Source: an uncultured Phycisphaerales bacterium (lineage in GTDB: Bacteria > Planctomycetota > Phycisphaerae > WQYP01). From it: a stretch of DNA of 64,000 bases. Below are positions 19,436 through 29,153 of the stretch, one piece after another. The stretch lies in contig CAIMWO010000044.1 in assembly GCA_903845195.1 (NCBI GenBank), positions 1 to 64,000 on the forward strand, written 5' to 3'. The position numbers were made by a program, and so were the translations under genes. Under the pieces are notes generated by a model that worked only from the letters and a program-made list of their open reading frames with translations, was not told the origin of the DNA and made no database searches. The first letter of the stretch is position 1. Every line of letters begins with the position of its first letter.

Positions 19436-22400
19436 TCAATGCGTTTCATGCCTCCGCGGACTTGCGCTTTCACTGGCATACATTTCCGCATCCAACCCGC
19501 TCACCGGATTCCGCACCTTCGCCATGTACTGCGTTCGCGGCTTGGTGTTCAATTCCGGATCCAGCAAACCATACGACTGCGCCAGCTTCTGCAACTTCGC
19601 CACCCGGCTGCCCTGATCGTTCAAATCGCCGAATACCAGTGCCCCGGTCGGGCAGCTCTGCTGACACGCCGTCACCACGGTGCCGTCTGCGATCCGCAGC
19701 GCATCGGCCTTGCCGCGATTCTCCGCCCGCATCGTGATCCGCGCATTCTCGATCCGCTGCACGCAGTAGGAGCACTTCTCCATCACGCCGCGGCTGCGCA
19801 CCGTCACCTGCGGATTCTTCTGCATTTTCTGCAGTTCGTTGACGTCTTCCCGCAGCAGGTTCGGCGTATACAGATTCTCCTTCGTCCCATTGTTGTAATC
19901 GAAGAAGTTGAAGCGCCGCACCTTGTACGGGCAGTTGTTCGAGCAGTACCGCGTGCCGATGCAGCGGTTGTACGTCATCATGTTCAAGCCTTCGGCGCTG
20001 TGCGTTGTCGCCGCCACCGGGCACACCTCTTCACACGGCGCGTTCTCGCAATGCATACACATCACCGGCTGATGTACCGCCTGCGGATTCTCCGCCCCGT
20101 GCTTGAAATATCGGTCGATCCGCAGCCAGTGCATCTCGCGCCCGCGAATCACCTGCTCCTTGCCCACGATCGGAATGTTGTTCTCCGCCTGGCACGCCAC
20201 CACGCACGCCGAGCACCCCGTGCACGTCGTCAGGTCGATCGCCATGCCCCACTTATGCCCCAGCGAATAATCGTGTTCGTTGAACATCGACAGGGCCACG
20301 ACGCGCCGCGTCTCCAGCCCCGGCTTCCGCACGTATTCCGCAAACGTCCCTTCCACGACCAATTCCGGTATCACCGCCGCCTGGCGCCGCGCGCCCACCG
20401 CGTCGATCACATGATGGTCCTGCACCGTCGCCAGTAGATTCCGTTCCCCCGTCGCGCTGATGCTGATTCCCACGCTGTCATAATGATTCGTCGTCCGTAG
20501 TGCATACGCATTGCTGCCCACGCCATCGGCAATCGCCCCCGCCGCCGTGCGGCCGTAACCGACCGACAATCCCGCCACGCCCACCGGCTGGCCCGGCAAC
20601 ACGAACACCGTCGCCCGTATCGCCTGCCCGTCCGCAGACTTCACATTCACCACATGATCCCCATCCACCCCCAGCTTCGTCGCATCCGCCGGCGAAAGCA
20701 CCAGCGTGTTATCCCACGTCACGCGCGTCATCGAGTCCGGCAATTCCTGCAACCACCCGTTGTTCGCAAACCGCCCGTCATGCACCTTGCCCGTGACAAA
20801 CGTCAACTCCAGCATCGACTCCGCTCGTTTCTTCGCGGGTTCAATGGCAGCGGAAATCCCGCCCGTGTTTATCGTCACGCTCTCCGGCTTCCGCGCCGAT
20901 CCCGCCACCACCCCATCAAACAAACTCTTCTTCCAATACCATTCCGTAAAGAATCCCGACAGATAATCCCCGCGCGCCACTTCGCGCACGAGGTCATACC
21001 CCGCCTTGTTCGCCCCGCTCAGCAACGACAGCAACTCAATCGTACTCTTCGCCTCGAACAGCGGCTCGATCAACGGCTGAATCAGGCTCACCGTTCCATC
21101 AAACGTCCGCACATCCCCCCACGCCTCCAGGAAATGCGCCTGCGGCAGATGCCACACGCACAGCTTCGCCGTTTCATCCTCACGCGCCCCAAAATGAATC
21201 GAAACCTTCGCCTTCGCAATCGCCTCGGTAATCTTCAAATCCGCCGGCGCGCTATACACCGGATTCGCCCCGATAATCAGCACCGCATCCGCACCCACCG
21301 CAGCAGTTGCAAAAGCCTTGATCTGTTCCGCGTGGCCGCTCCACTCCTTCTCGTCCCGCGGATCTTCCGGCTCCGCGTAATACTCAATCGTCTTGCCGAT
21401 CGCCCCGATGGCCGTATTGATCGCCGCGACCATCGCATGTACTTCCGGCGCTACTCCCCCACCCGCCACCACTACCGCCGCGCCTGGATTCTCAAGCAAA
21501 TCCTTCGCCAGCGCTGCAATAAACGTCTTCAACTCCCCATCGACATTTCCCGCACCCACGCCCGGAACTCCTGCCGCCCCCGCAATCGCCGCCACGATCC
21601 CGGCAATCTCCGACGGCTTCACGCCCCGCCGATGTTCCGCCATCGAACCCGTATTCGTAAACCCCGTCTCCACCACCCACAGCCGGTTCATCGTCGCCCC
21701 GGCAACCGGTGCCTCATGCAGCTTACGGCCCGCCGCGAAATCACGGCCATATTTCGTACACGCCACGTCCCCGCCGAACAAATCCGCATCGATCGACACG
21801 ATCACGCTGGCCTTGTCCAGCAGCGGCGACGCCCGCAGCGGACGCCCAAACGCCAGCATCGCCCCGGCCCGCTGATGGTCATTACTGACCGCTTCATACT
21901 CAAACCACTTCGCCGCGGGGAACTGCTTCCGCATCGCCGCCACCGAGGGCGAACGCGACGCCTCGCTCAACACCACCAGCCCCGCCCCGTCCGGCTTGAT
22001 GGATTCCTTGGCAAATGCCGCGAATTCGCTCCAGTTGCTCGCCGTCCGTCGCATGGCCGGCGCATCTCCAGGGCCGTCCCCGCCGCGCCCGCGTAACTCG
22101 GCGCGCTTGGTCACCCCCCTGCTGCGATCCGGATCATACACATCCAGCACGCTCGCCTGCATCAACGTCGTTGCCGAGCCCGCGCTCAGCGGATGCAGCG
22201 GATTGCCATCCACCTTGATCGGCCGTCCGTCAAAACTCGTCGCCACCAATCCCACGCCCATCCCGCCCAACTCCATCGCCGTCGCATAATGCACCGGCAC
22301 TCCGTCCGAGCGATTCACCGGACGATGCGCATATGGCATCAGCTTATCCGCCGGCCAACGCCGGCAACCCGCCAACCCCGCCAGCGCCATCGACGCGCCC

Positions 22401-22555
22401 ATGATCTTCAAAAACGTCCGCCGCGATCCCCCAAACCACTCCGACGCATGCTGCGGAAATTCCCGCTCGACAAACTCCCGGAACCGCGGCGTCTCCGCCA
22501 GCTCTTCCAGGCTCCGCCAATACTTCTTTCCCGTCTGTCGTTTCATTTCTACCAT
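19436..22555 (-). CDS. actB: alternative complex III subunit ActB (molybdopterin-oxidoreductase-like plus iron-sulfur domain)
   Basis: 1039 residues. SRRTFLKIMGASMALAGLAGC at ~43-63 combines a twin-arginine export motif with a lipobox-like Cys. Residues ~70-740 resemble the large subunit of molybdopterin oxidoreductases; in characterised complexes this domain carries no cofactor. The last ~290 residues form a ferredoxin-like domain with four Cys clusters: TTCTGCSACVVAC (~775), MHCENAPCEEVCP, CIGTRYCSNNCP, and CSYCVQR with CQQSCPTGA (~968). These fit three [4Fe-4S] and one [3Fe-4S] centres. It receives electrons from the ActC quinol site and passes them to the cytochromes. The assigned ATG at 22555 lacks a strong ribosome site; 22546 is an alternative. 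Confidence 0.95.
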   Translation of the reverse strand: MVEMKRQTGKKYWRSLEELAETPRFREFVEREFPQHASEWFGGSRRTFLKIMGASMALAGLAGCRRWPADKLMPYAHRPVNRSDGVPVHYATAMELGGMGVGLVATSFDGRPIKVDGNPLHPLSAGSATTLMQASVLDVYDPDRSRGVTKRAELRGRGGDGPGDAPAMRRTASNWSEFAAFAKESIKPDGAGLVVLSEASRSPSVAAMRKQFPAAKWFEYEAVSNDHQRAGAMLAFGRPLRASPLLDKASVIVSIDADLFGGDVACTKYGRDFAAGRKLHEAPVAGATMNRLWVVETGFTNTGSMAEHRRGVKPSEIAGIVAAIAGAAGVPGVGAGNVDGELKTFIAALAKDLLENPGAAVVVAGGGVAPEVHAMVAAINTAIGAIGKTIEYYAEPEDPRDEKEWSGHAEQIKAFATAAVGADAVLIIGANPVYSAPADLKITEAIAKAKVSIHFGAREDETAKLCVWHLPQAHFLEAWGDVRTFDGTVSLIQPLIEPLFEAKSTIELLSLLSGANKAGYDLVREVARGDYLSGFFTEWYWKKSLFDGVVAGSARKPESVTINTGGISAAIEPAKKRAESMLELTFVTGKVHDGRFANNGWLQELPDSMTRVTWDNTLVLSPADATKLGVDGDHVVNVKSADGQAIRATVFVLPGQPVGVAGLSVGYGRTAAGAIADGVGSNAYALRTTNHYDSVGISISATGERNLLATVQDHHVIDAVGARRQAAVIPELVVEGTFAEYVRKPGLETRRVVALSMFNEHDYSLGHKWGMAIDLTTCTGCSACVVACQAENNIPIVGKEQVIRGREMHWLRIDRYFKHGAENPQAVHQPVMCMHCENAPCEEVCPVAATTHSAEGLNMMTYNRCIGTRYCSNNCPYKVRRFNFFDYNNGTKENLYTPNLLREDVNELQKMQKNPQVTVRSRGVMEKCSYCVQRIENARITMRAENRGKADALRIADGTVVTACQQSCPTGALVFGDLNDQGSRVAKLQKLAQSYGLLDPELNTKPRTQYMAKVRNPVSGLDAEMYASESASPRRHETH

Positions 22556-22566
22556 ACCGTCAAGTA

Positions 22567-22602
22567 ACTACTGACCACTGGCCACTGACAACTGACCACT
22601 CA
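22567..22602. repeat. heptad tandem repeat overlapping the actA stop codon
   Basis: Five consecutive 7-bp units of the form NCNACTG/C (ACTACTG, ACCACTG, GCCACTG, ACAACTG, ACCACTC) from 22567 to 22601 in exact register. The actA stop TGA (22600-22602, minus strand) lies in the last unit, so the array fills almost the whole actA-actB junction. Confidence 0.8.
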
Positions 22603-23298
22603 CCGATGGCACGTCACGCAATCCACACTCGGATTCACGTGATACTTGTCTTTGAGTGCCTTGCCCAACTCATACTTCGCCTGCTCCACTGACTGGTCTT
22701 CCTTCACCGCCGGCTTCCAGTCCAGATTCGTCACCTGGTCCCGCGGCCGAATCCGCGACTCCGGACTCCGATGGCACTGCACGCACCACGCCATGTTCAG
22801 CGGCTTCTCCTGCGACACCACTTCCATGTGATTCACATTTCCGTGGCACTCCACGCAACTCACCGCCGCGTTCACATGCGCCGCATGATTGAAATAGACG
22901 TAATCCGGCAGATCGTTCACCTTTACCCACGGAATCGGTTGGCCCGACAGGTAACTCTCCCGCACCACCTTCAACTTGTCCGACGTCGCACGAATTCCCT
23001 TGTGGCAGTTCATGCACGTCTCCGTCGGCGGAATCGCCGCGAATCCCGCCTTTTCCACCGTGTTATGGCAATACCGGCAGTCGATCCCCAATTCCCCCGC
23101 ATGCAACGCATGGCTGTACGGCACCGGTTGCGTCGGCTGATACCCCACGTTCAACGTCACCGGATCAAACCCATACGCCACCAGCGCGCCCAGATACAGC
23201 GGCAAAACATGCAATACAATCAGCACCCCCAGCGTCACTTTATTCGACCACTTGGGGAACATGAATAGAGGCTTCAGATCCATGGAGGAGTGATCCAT
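22600..23298 (-). CDS. actA: alternative complex III pentaheme cytochrome c ActA
   Basis: 232 residues. The N-terminal helix VTLGVLIVLHVLPLYLGALVAYGF anchors a periplasmic domain with five CxxCH sites: CRYCH, CMNCH, CVECH, CVQCH and CVTCH, the last at the extreme C-terminus. Five hemes match the pentaheme ActA of alternative complex III. It is the first gene of the operon, with a promoter ~150 bp upstream. An in-frame ATG at 23283 is an alternative start; neither has a convincing ribosome site. Confidence 0.95.
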   Translation of the reverse strand: MDHSSMDLKPLFMFPKWSNKVTLGVLIVLHVLPLYLGALVAYGFDPVTLNVGYQPTQPVPYSHALHAGELGIDCRYCHNTVEKAGFAAIPPTETCMNCHKGIRATSDKLKVVRESYLSGQPIPWVKVNDLPDYVYFNHAAHVNAAVSCVECHGNVNHMEVVSQEKPLNMAWCVQCHRSPESRIRPRDQVTNLDWKPAVKEDQSVEQAKYELGKALKDKYHVNPSVDCVTCHR

Positions 23299-23447
23299 TC
23301 TATAGAAAGACAGAACCGACCCACCGCAGAGTTGCCGCTGACCTTTCGCAACTGAATATAGCCCTCGCCGCCGCCTGACGCTCCACTTGACTTGCGGCGA
23401 GGCTCAGTTTCCGCTGTGAAACATTGCACAAAGTAAGCGTGCTTCGG

Positions 23448-23476
23448 ATATTAAAGCAGCATCGTGAGGCGGTCAA
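23448..23476 (-). promoter_or_regulatory. strong sigma70-type promoter of the act-cox operon
   Basis: Minus-strand -35 TTGACC (23471-23476), a spacer of exactly 17 bp, and -10 TAATAT (23448-23453): five of six and four of six consensus bases at optimal spacing. Transcription would start near 23441, giving a leader of ~140 nt before actA. Confidence 0.6.
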
Positions 23477-23527
23477 ACCCGCCCTAACCCCTTTTTTTCG
23501 GCCCTTCACGAATACCCGATCCGCCAG

Positions 23528-23553
23528 TCGGAATTGATCCCCGTCAATTCCGA
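23528..23553. terminator. perfect 10-bp stem-loop (terminator or operator)
   Basis: TCGGAATTGA (23528-23537) and TCAATTCCGA (23544-23553) are exact reverse complements around a 6-nt loop. It lies ~125 bp downstream of the surface-protein stop and 52 bp upstream of the act promoter -35 box. There is no T-tract on the minus strand, so a classical intrinsic terminator is not certain. Confidence 0.45.
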
Positions 23554-23678
23554 AATCCCCCAATATCTGCCGTACTTTCTCTCACCATTGCCGACAATAA
23601 GTCCATTTTCACCGTCAAAAAAATCGCAAAAAATTTCCGGCAGTTTCACTTCTTCCGCGTCGCTCGCCTCCATATCCG

Positions 23679-26600
23679 CTATGAAATCACCACCTGCAAT
23701 GTCGAAACCGCGCTGACCGTTCCATCCTTATCCGTCGCGTAGACCTTAACCAGATACGTCCCAGCATTCTTGAATGTGTGGCTCACCTTCAGACCGCTCA
23801 CTCCCTTGATGGTCTGATCGATTACGCCATCGCCGTTCCAGTCGATACCAAAAGTAAAGCCCGCGCTCTGATCCGCCGCCGAGGGATCGCTCGCCAACAG
23901 CGTGAACGTCGAGGCCTTGTTCCTCTTCCCCGTCGCCGGCCCGGAAATCGTCGCGACCGGCGCTACATTCGTCACCGTCAACGTCGTCGTGTAATCGCTG
24001 AAGCCGCCGTCCTTGTCGGTGATTCGTCCGCGAATAATTCGCGTGGCCGGACCATCGCCAACGATGCTCGCAGGGACAGTCGCCGACGCTGCCGTCGTCA
24101 CCAGGTCGAACACGCCATCATTGTTGAAGTCGTAGCGGTAGGTGAATCCCGCCGCCACGTCTTTCGCCACATCGACGAGATTGGTAAACGCCACTGTGCC
24201 GGTGCCGCCTTCGTTGGCCGGCCCCGTGGCCGCGAAGACCGCCGTCGGGGCCACGTTCGTAACCGTCACCGTCTTGGTTGCCGCTGCCGACACCCCTCCA
24301 TCCTTATCCTTCGCCGTCAGGCTCACCACATAAGTCCCATTGTCATCCGGCGTAAACGCCAGCGTGGCAGCCGTGCCGGAGGCAAGCGCCGCCCCATTCT
24401 TCGTCACCGTCCATGCATAGGCCATCGTCGGAAGGTCCCCCGCTCCGTCCTGTACCACCGCCTGGTAGGTCAACGCCACCCCTTCCGGCGATGTCGTCCC
24501 CGCAGCTCCGCCCGTGATCGTCGCCACCGGCATCACATTCGCCACCGTCACTACCATCGGCCCCTGGGACACTTTCAGCACCAGAGCGTTGTTCGCGGCG
24601 CCGTTTCCAAATCCCAGCAAGTTGTTGTCTCGACCTATGACAAATGAGCGCAGATCGCCCGCCACGCTGTAAGCCGCGACACCGCCCACTCCGAACGCCG
24701 TATCCAATGCCCCGTTCGCCAGCAAGCGTGCAAATACTGGCTGCGAAACGCCTCCGCTATCCCACGCTCGACCAGCCAGTACGATCCGGCCATCGCGATC
24801 AATCTTCATATCCTCAAGATAATCTGTGAAATGCGCCGTCGGATTAATAATCGTCGTGCCGCCTGTGCCAAAGGTCGTGTCCTTCGTCCCGTTCGCGTTG
24901 TACTGCGTTAAACTGTAAAAGCCTGCCAACGACTGGGAATCCGGATATGCCACGCTGCCCCCAAGCAGTCGCCCGTCCGACAACCACGCGATGGCCGTAC
25001 CGTCCTGGTAGTACCCGTTGTCGGTGACCACCTTACCGGTACCGCCGAACGACGTGTCCAGTGTGCCGTCACTTTTCCAGACCGCCAGCGCGGCCACGTC
25101 CATGCTGACGGAGTTGCGCGTCCAGCCATAGGCGGCGATGCGGCCATCGGGCGCAGTCGCCACCCCGAGCGCCGTATCTTGCGTCGTGCCAAAGTCCGCC
25201 GCCACGTACCCGGCGCCGCCCCATGTCGTATCAAACGCCAGGCCCGGCGTTAGACGCGCACACATAAAATCCCCCGCTCCACGCCCCACGACGTAAATCC
25301 GCTGTTGCGCATCAAATGCAAAATCGGATGCGAAATCCATCTTCGTCGACGGAATGATGATGCTTCCAAGGATCGCCCCGTCGCTGCTGTACCGCGCCAC
25401 AAAATTCCCGGAGGATCCGGCCATGCCCAGCACGATCAGGTTTCCGCCAGCGTCCACCTTAATCGATTTCCCGGCGGTAAATGTCGTCCCCGGAAGCTGC
25501 GCTATCACGATCCCGCCGTTGCCGAAAGTCGTGTCCAGCGTGCCGTCCGCGTTGTACCGAATCAACGCCGTGATCGTTGATGTGTGCGCCGCATTGTCCC
25601 CCGACGCGATCATCACGATCTTGCCGTTGGCCAACTCCACCCCATCCTTGGATGTTCCCAATGTATATCCCGCCGGAATCGGCGCTGACGCAAATCCTGC
25701 CCCGCCGCCAAAGTCGACCATCAACGTACCCGCGGTCCGCGTTGCATCCCACGTCCCATCCTCGTCCGTCGCCGTCGCAGTGATCGTCGCCTTCGAAGGG
25801 CCATCCGCATAAACATGCGTCACCGACGGCGGATTCCCCGCCACATTCTGCACCGGCGTGCCATCGCCCCAGTTGATCTTCCATCCCGTGATGACATCCG
25901 TGCCCGCCTCGGTTCCCGAAAGGCCCAGCGTGTACGTTGAACCTTCATTCGCGCTCGCCGCCCCCGACAATGCCAGCATCGGCGGCACCACTGCCACGTT
26001 GGCCGTCGAATTCACCGTGATACCGCTGGTCCCCGTCCGCTTTACCGCAATGCTGATCGGATAACTGCCTTCATTGGCATACGTGTTCGTACCGACAATA
26101 TTGAACACATTCGCCGCCGCCGTGGTCTGAATAGTCCCCGCCGAAGTGTGTCCGTCACCCCAGACAATCGTCGCACTGTACAAGCTCAACGCCCCGTACC
26201 CAGGATCTGCAAACGATCCCACCACTCCCGAAAACGCAGACCCCTCAGTGACCTTGATGCTTGCCGCCGTCGGCACGAGCACGGGCGCGCTCACGTTGAC
26301 GACGCGCGTTGTCGAAATTCTGGCCCCATCTTTATCCGTGGCCGTGATGACTTGCGTGTAGCTGCCATTGGCCACATAAGTGTGCCCGACATTCGATGTT
26401 TTAAGGATGCTGGTCGGCGCAGTGAAAACAGCGCCGCTGTGTGCTGTCCCGTCGCCCCAATCGACATCTACTGTCACCGAGTCCAGCGTACCCGGATCAG
26501 ACACGGCCAGCGTCAGCACCGTGCCTTGGTTGTTATACACTGTGCTCAATCCGCCCACGTTCAGCACCGGCGTGAGGTCGTTCACGGTGATCGGGAAAGT

Positions 26601-27947
26601 CCCCGTCTGGCTCGCACCCACGCTGTCAGACACCGTCACCTTGATCTGCGGCGAGCTCGGCCCATCTACAAACGTGTGCGTCGCCGAAGTGGCCGTGCCT
26701 GGCAAGGTCGTCGTCGTGTTGTCTCCCCAGTTGATGGTCCATCCCGTCAGCGTCGCGCCTATGTTGGGATCGCTCGCCGAGAAAGCCAGCGAATAGGACG
26801 AGCCCTCGTAGGCCGTATTAAGACCGGAAAGATTCAAAATCGGCGACTGGAAGTTGCCGACGTTTAGCGACGAAACGCCAATAATCCCGAGTTGATAGGG
26901 ACCAACCACGCTATATGTGGGATCAGCCTCGAAGAGCACATGGCCATTCGGCGTCACGGCCAGGTCCCACACCGCCTTGTACTGCCCCACCGGCTTATAG
27001 CTGCCCAGCAATGCGCCGCTGCTGCGGTCATAGTAGAAAATCCCGCCATTGTAGGGATCCTGCGAACCCGCATAAATGTATGGCACCGTACCACTGACGT
27101 CGACGCTTGTGCCGTACGCGGCACCAGCAAAACTCCAGAGCTGTCCAGTGCGGGCCGTCATGTCGACTGCATAGACGCCATAGACACCCCCGCTCATGGC
27201 GTAAAGCCGGTGGTATTGATCATCGACGGCCAGATCCCGCCCATTCTGCATGTTCGTGCCGTAGCTCCCCACTTTGCCTGGCACTGCTGCCGGATTCGAA
27301 ATGTCATAGGCATCGGTGGTCGTCGGATTGAACTGCAAATCTGTCACATACAGAGTGGTGCCGGTAACGTTGGTCCGCAGAATTGGACTGTAATAACTAC
27401 CGAAGCTTGTAAGCGCAGCGCCGTTCTTGGCATCCAACTCGCGCACGCTGACACCTACGTATGCGTTACTCGAAACGAATAGTCTTGAACCGGAACCAAC
27501 GGCAATTTGATCCGGTGTTGCTGCATTCAGCGTCCGCAATAACATCATGTTGTTGGCCAGAGAGAAGACCTGGATCGTGTTGGCCGAGGTTGACGCAACA
27601 TATAACTCCGCATCATCCGGCGAAATCGCCAACCCGCTTGCCGTTCCAGTAAGTTTGACAAACGCGACGGCTCGGCCCAAGTCCGTGTCCATCACGACCA
27701 ATTGATTGTTGGTTTTGTCCACGAGGTAAACATCATTGCGCACCGGATCCGCCAGCATAAGACCGACCGAGAATCCTGGATTGATCTGCGCCATCGGCAG
27801 CGCGCTCAACATCACCCGCTGTTCCAGCATCTCCATCATTTCCGCCCCGTCCCGCCTCCACGCCGCCCGCCGCACCGCCTGATCCATCCGCTCCTGGGTC
27901 TGACGCTTGTTCTTCCTCGACTGCCCGGTTCCCAATGCCACTGCCAT
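23679..27947 (-). CDS. large surface protein with PKD domains, beta-propeller and delta-60 repeats
   Basis: 1422 residues from the ATG at 27947, which has GGAGA 7-8 nt upstream; ATGs at 27959 and 28061 are alternatives. The basic N-terminus leads to MEMLEQRVMLSA, an N-terminal motif widespread in large planctomycete surface proteins. Residues ~25-350 are propeller-like (PDDAELYVASTSANTIQVF, VTPNGHVLFEADP). Several PKD/Ig-like domains follow (WTINWGDNTTTTL; VDWGDGTAHSG; WKINWGDGTPV). Next come delta-60 repeats (DGTLDTTFGNGGIV, DGTLDTSFGGTGKVV, GALDTAFGVGGVA), then three further PKD-like units to the end. No LPxTG or dockerin is visible. Probably an exported adhesin or cell-surface component; ligand unknown. 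Confidence 0.88.
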   Translation of the reverse strand: MAVALGTGQSRKNKRQTQERMDQAVRRAAWRRDGAEMMEMLEQRVMLSALPMAQINPGFSVGLMLADPVRNDVYLVDKTNNQLVVMDTDLGRAVAFVKLTGTASGLAISPDDAELYVASTSANTIQVFSLANNMMLLRTLNAATPDQIAVGSGSRLFVSSNAYVGVSVRELDAKNGAALTSFGSYYSPILRTNVTGTTLYVTDLQFNPTTTDAYDISNPAAVPGKVGSYGTNMQNGRDLAVDDQYHRLYAMSGGVYGVYAVDMTARTGQLWSFAGAAYGTSVDVSGTVPYIYAGSQDPYNGGIFYYDRSSGALLGSYKPVGQYKAVWDLAVTPNGHVLFEADPTYSVVGPYQLGIIGVSSLNVGNFQSPILNLSGLNTAYEGSSYSLAFSASDPNIGATLTGWTINWGDNTTTTLPGTATSATHTFVDGPSSPQIKVTVSDSVGASQTGTFPITVNDLTPVLNVGGLSTVYNNQGTVLTLAVSDPGTLDSVTVDVDWGDGTAHSGAVFTAPTSILKTSNVGHTYVANGSYTQVITATDKDGARISTTRVVNVSAPVLVPTAASIKVTEGSAFSGVVGSFADPGYGALSLYSATIVWGDGHTSAGTIQTTAAANVFNIVGTNTYANEGSYPISIAVKRTGTSGITVNSTANVAVVPPMLALSGAASANEGSTYTLGLSGTEAGTDVITGWKINWGDGTPVQNVAGNPPSVTHVYADGPSKATITATATDEDGTWDATRTAGTLMVDFGGGAGFASAPIPAGYTLGTSKDGVELANGKIVMIASGDNAAHTSTITALIRYNADGTLDTTFGNGGIVIAQLPGTTFTAGKSIKVDAGGNLIVLGMAGSSGNFVARYSSDGAILGSIIIPSTKMDFASDFAFDAQQRIYVVGRGAGDFMCARLTPGLAFDTTWGGAGYVAADFGTTQDTALGVATAPDGRIAAYGWTRNSVSMDVAALAVWKSDGTLDTSFGGTGKVVTDNGYYQDGTAIAWLSDGRLLGGSVAYPDSQSLAGFYSLTQYNANGTKDTTFGTGGTTIINPTAHFTDYLEDMKIDRDGRIVLAGRAWDSGGVSQPVFARLLANGALDTAFGVGGVAAYSVAGDLRSFVIGRDNNLLGFGNGAANNALVLKVSQGPMVVTVANVMPVATITGGAAGTTSPEGVALTYQAVVQDGAGDLPTMAYAWTVTKNGAALASGTAATLAFTPDDNGTYVVSLTAKDKDGGVSAAATKTVTVTNVAPTAVFAATGPANEGGTGTVAFTNLVDVAKDVAAGFTYRYDFNNDGVFDLVTTAASATVPASIVGDGPATRIIRGRITDKDGGFSDYTTTLTVTNVAPVATISGPATGKRNKASTFTLLASDPSAADQSAGFTFGIDWNGDGVIDQTIKGVSGLKVSHTFKNAGTYLVKVYATDKDGTVSAVSTLQVVIS

Positions 27948-28172
27948 GAAGATCTCCATTAGCGTGTTGCCTTCATCCCGTAAACTGAAATACCACTGTG
28001 CCGGCATGAAACCCGCGCACAAGTACCGCAATGCATAACCACACAAAACACAACTACCCACGAGCGCTTGGAACGTAATTCACGCTGGGCACCCGGTCAA
28101 GAGAAAATCGACAAAACGGTCCGGCGTTCAAGGCTCGTCCCCCCCGCCGCTTGGACACCCACCCGCCGCCGC

Positions 28173-29036
28173 TCACAGCCGCACATTCACCCCATTGGCC
28201 GCCAGATACTTCTTCACTTCCTGCACACTGTACTCCCGGAAGTGAAAAATCGATGCCGCCAGCGCTGCGTCCGCCTTGCCCCCGCCCGCATCTTCCTGCA
28301 GCACCCGCAGCAGATGCTCCGGCTTGCCCGCCCCGCCGCTGGCCACCACCGGTATCGTCACCGCCTCGCTGATCGCCCGCGTCATCTCCAGGTCATACCC
28401 CTCCTTCGTCCCATCCGCATTCATCACGTTCAGCACGATCTCCCCCGCGCCCAGCCGCTCCGCTTCCTTGGCCCACCACAGCGCATCGACCCCCGTCCCC
28501 ACGCGCCCCCCATTCACAAACACCTCCCACATTTCTTCAAACTCATCCCCATTCTCGTCGCACCACGTCTCCCGCGCGACAAGAACGCTTCCCCCTTCCT
28601 GCTTCTTGCTTCCTGTTTCTGACTTCCGCCGCGCCACCCGATTCGCATCCATCCCCAGCACCGTCGCGCAGCGCCCGAACTTCCGCGAAATCTCCCCCAA
28701 CAATTCCGGCCGCTTCACCGCCGCGCTGTTGATGCTCACCTTTTCCGCCCCCGCCTGAATCAGCCGCGTCGCATCCTCCAGCGTTCGTATCCCGCCTCCC
28801 ACCGTGATCGGCATGAACACGCTGTCCGCCACCTTGCGCACCACTTCCGCCATGATGCCCCGACCCTCATGACTGGCCGTGATGTCGTAAAACACCAGCT
28901 CATCCGCCTCGGCCTGATCGTAAAAAATCGCCTGTTCCACCGGCTCGCCGGCATCCACGTGATCGAAAAACTTCACCCCCTTGACCACCCGACCACGATC
29001 CACATCCAGACACGGTATGATTCGCTTGGCCAACAT
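28173..29036 (-). CDS. hisF: imidazole glycerol phosphate synthase subunit HisF with an internal insertion
   Basis: 287 residues from the ATG at 29036 ([13 protein letters not shown]), with AGAGAG upstream; ATG 29042 and GTG 29054 are in frame. It is the cyclase of histidine biosynthesis, using ammonia from HisH. The catalytic Asp of IPCLDVD (residue ~9) and that of VLGMDANR (~128) are both kept, as are the phosphate-binding [10 protein letters not shown] and [12 protein letters not shown]. Between GMDANRVA and WEVFVNGGR there are ~34 extra residues, roughly 135-168. The first part of this insertion ([13 protein letters not shown]) is encoded by a 7-bp tandem repeat. No other his gene is adjacent. 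Confidence 0.95.
   Translation of the reverse strand: MLAKRIIPCLDVDRGRVVKGVKFFDHVDAGEPVEQAIFYDQAEADELVFYDITASHEGRGIMAEVVRKVADSVFMPITVGGGIRTLEDATRLIQAGAEKVSINSAAVKRPELLGEISRKFGRCATVLGMDANRVARRKSETGSKKQEGGSVLVARETWCDENGDEFEEMWEVFVNGGRVGTGVDALWWAKEAERLGAGEIVLNVMNADGTKEGYDLEMTRAISEAVTIPVVASGGAGKPEHLLRVLQEDAGGGKADAALAASIFHFREYSVQEVKKYLAANGVNVRL
28585..28626. repeat. heptad tandem repeat inside hisF
   Basis: Six 7-bp units ending in TTC on the plus strand, with TTC at 28589, 28596, 28603, 28610, 28617 and 28624, exact 7-bp register. On the coding strand the consensus is GAAGCAR. It encodes residues ~137-150 of HisF without breaking the frame. Confidence 0.85.
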
Positions 29037-29153
29037 GTTCATCTCTCTGGTCACGACGGAAATCCTCAGAACTTTATTCTACATTTTTCCCGCCCCCTCA
29101 GCTATCGTGTCTGCCGCCGCACGAAACTGCCCAACCTACGATAGGATTCTCCC

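Larger units (their letters stand above)
23299..23678. other. 380-bp intergenic control region upstream of the act-cox operon
   Basis: No convincing gene. It holds the operon promoter (23448-23476), a perfect 10-bp hairpin (23528-23553), and two A/T-rich tracts (poly-A around 23617-23634 on the plus strand). The 87-codon frame at 23300-23563 lacks conserved features and overlaps the promoter, so I treat it as chance. Confidence 0.6.

Noticed and set aside
20654..22096. 480-codon Arg-rich open frame, plus strand
   Set aside because: It is antisense to actB; Arg/His richness is the usual effect of GC-rich antisense reading.
23300..23563. 87-codon frame upstream of actA
   Set aside because: It overlaps the promoter and hairpin and has no ribosome site or recognisable motif.
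27961..28172. Promoter TTGACC-17-TACGTT for the surface protein
   Set aside because: The -10 matches only three of six bases, too weak to list as a feature.
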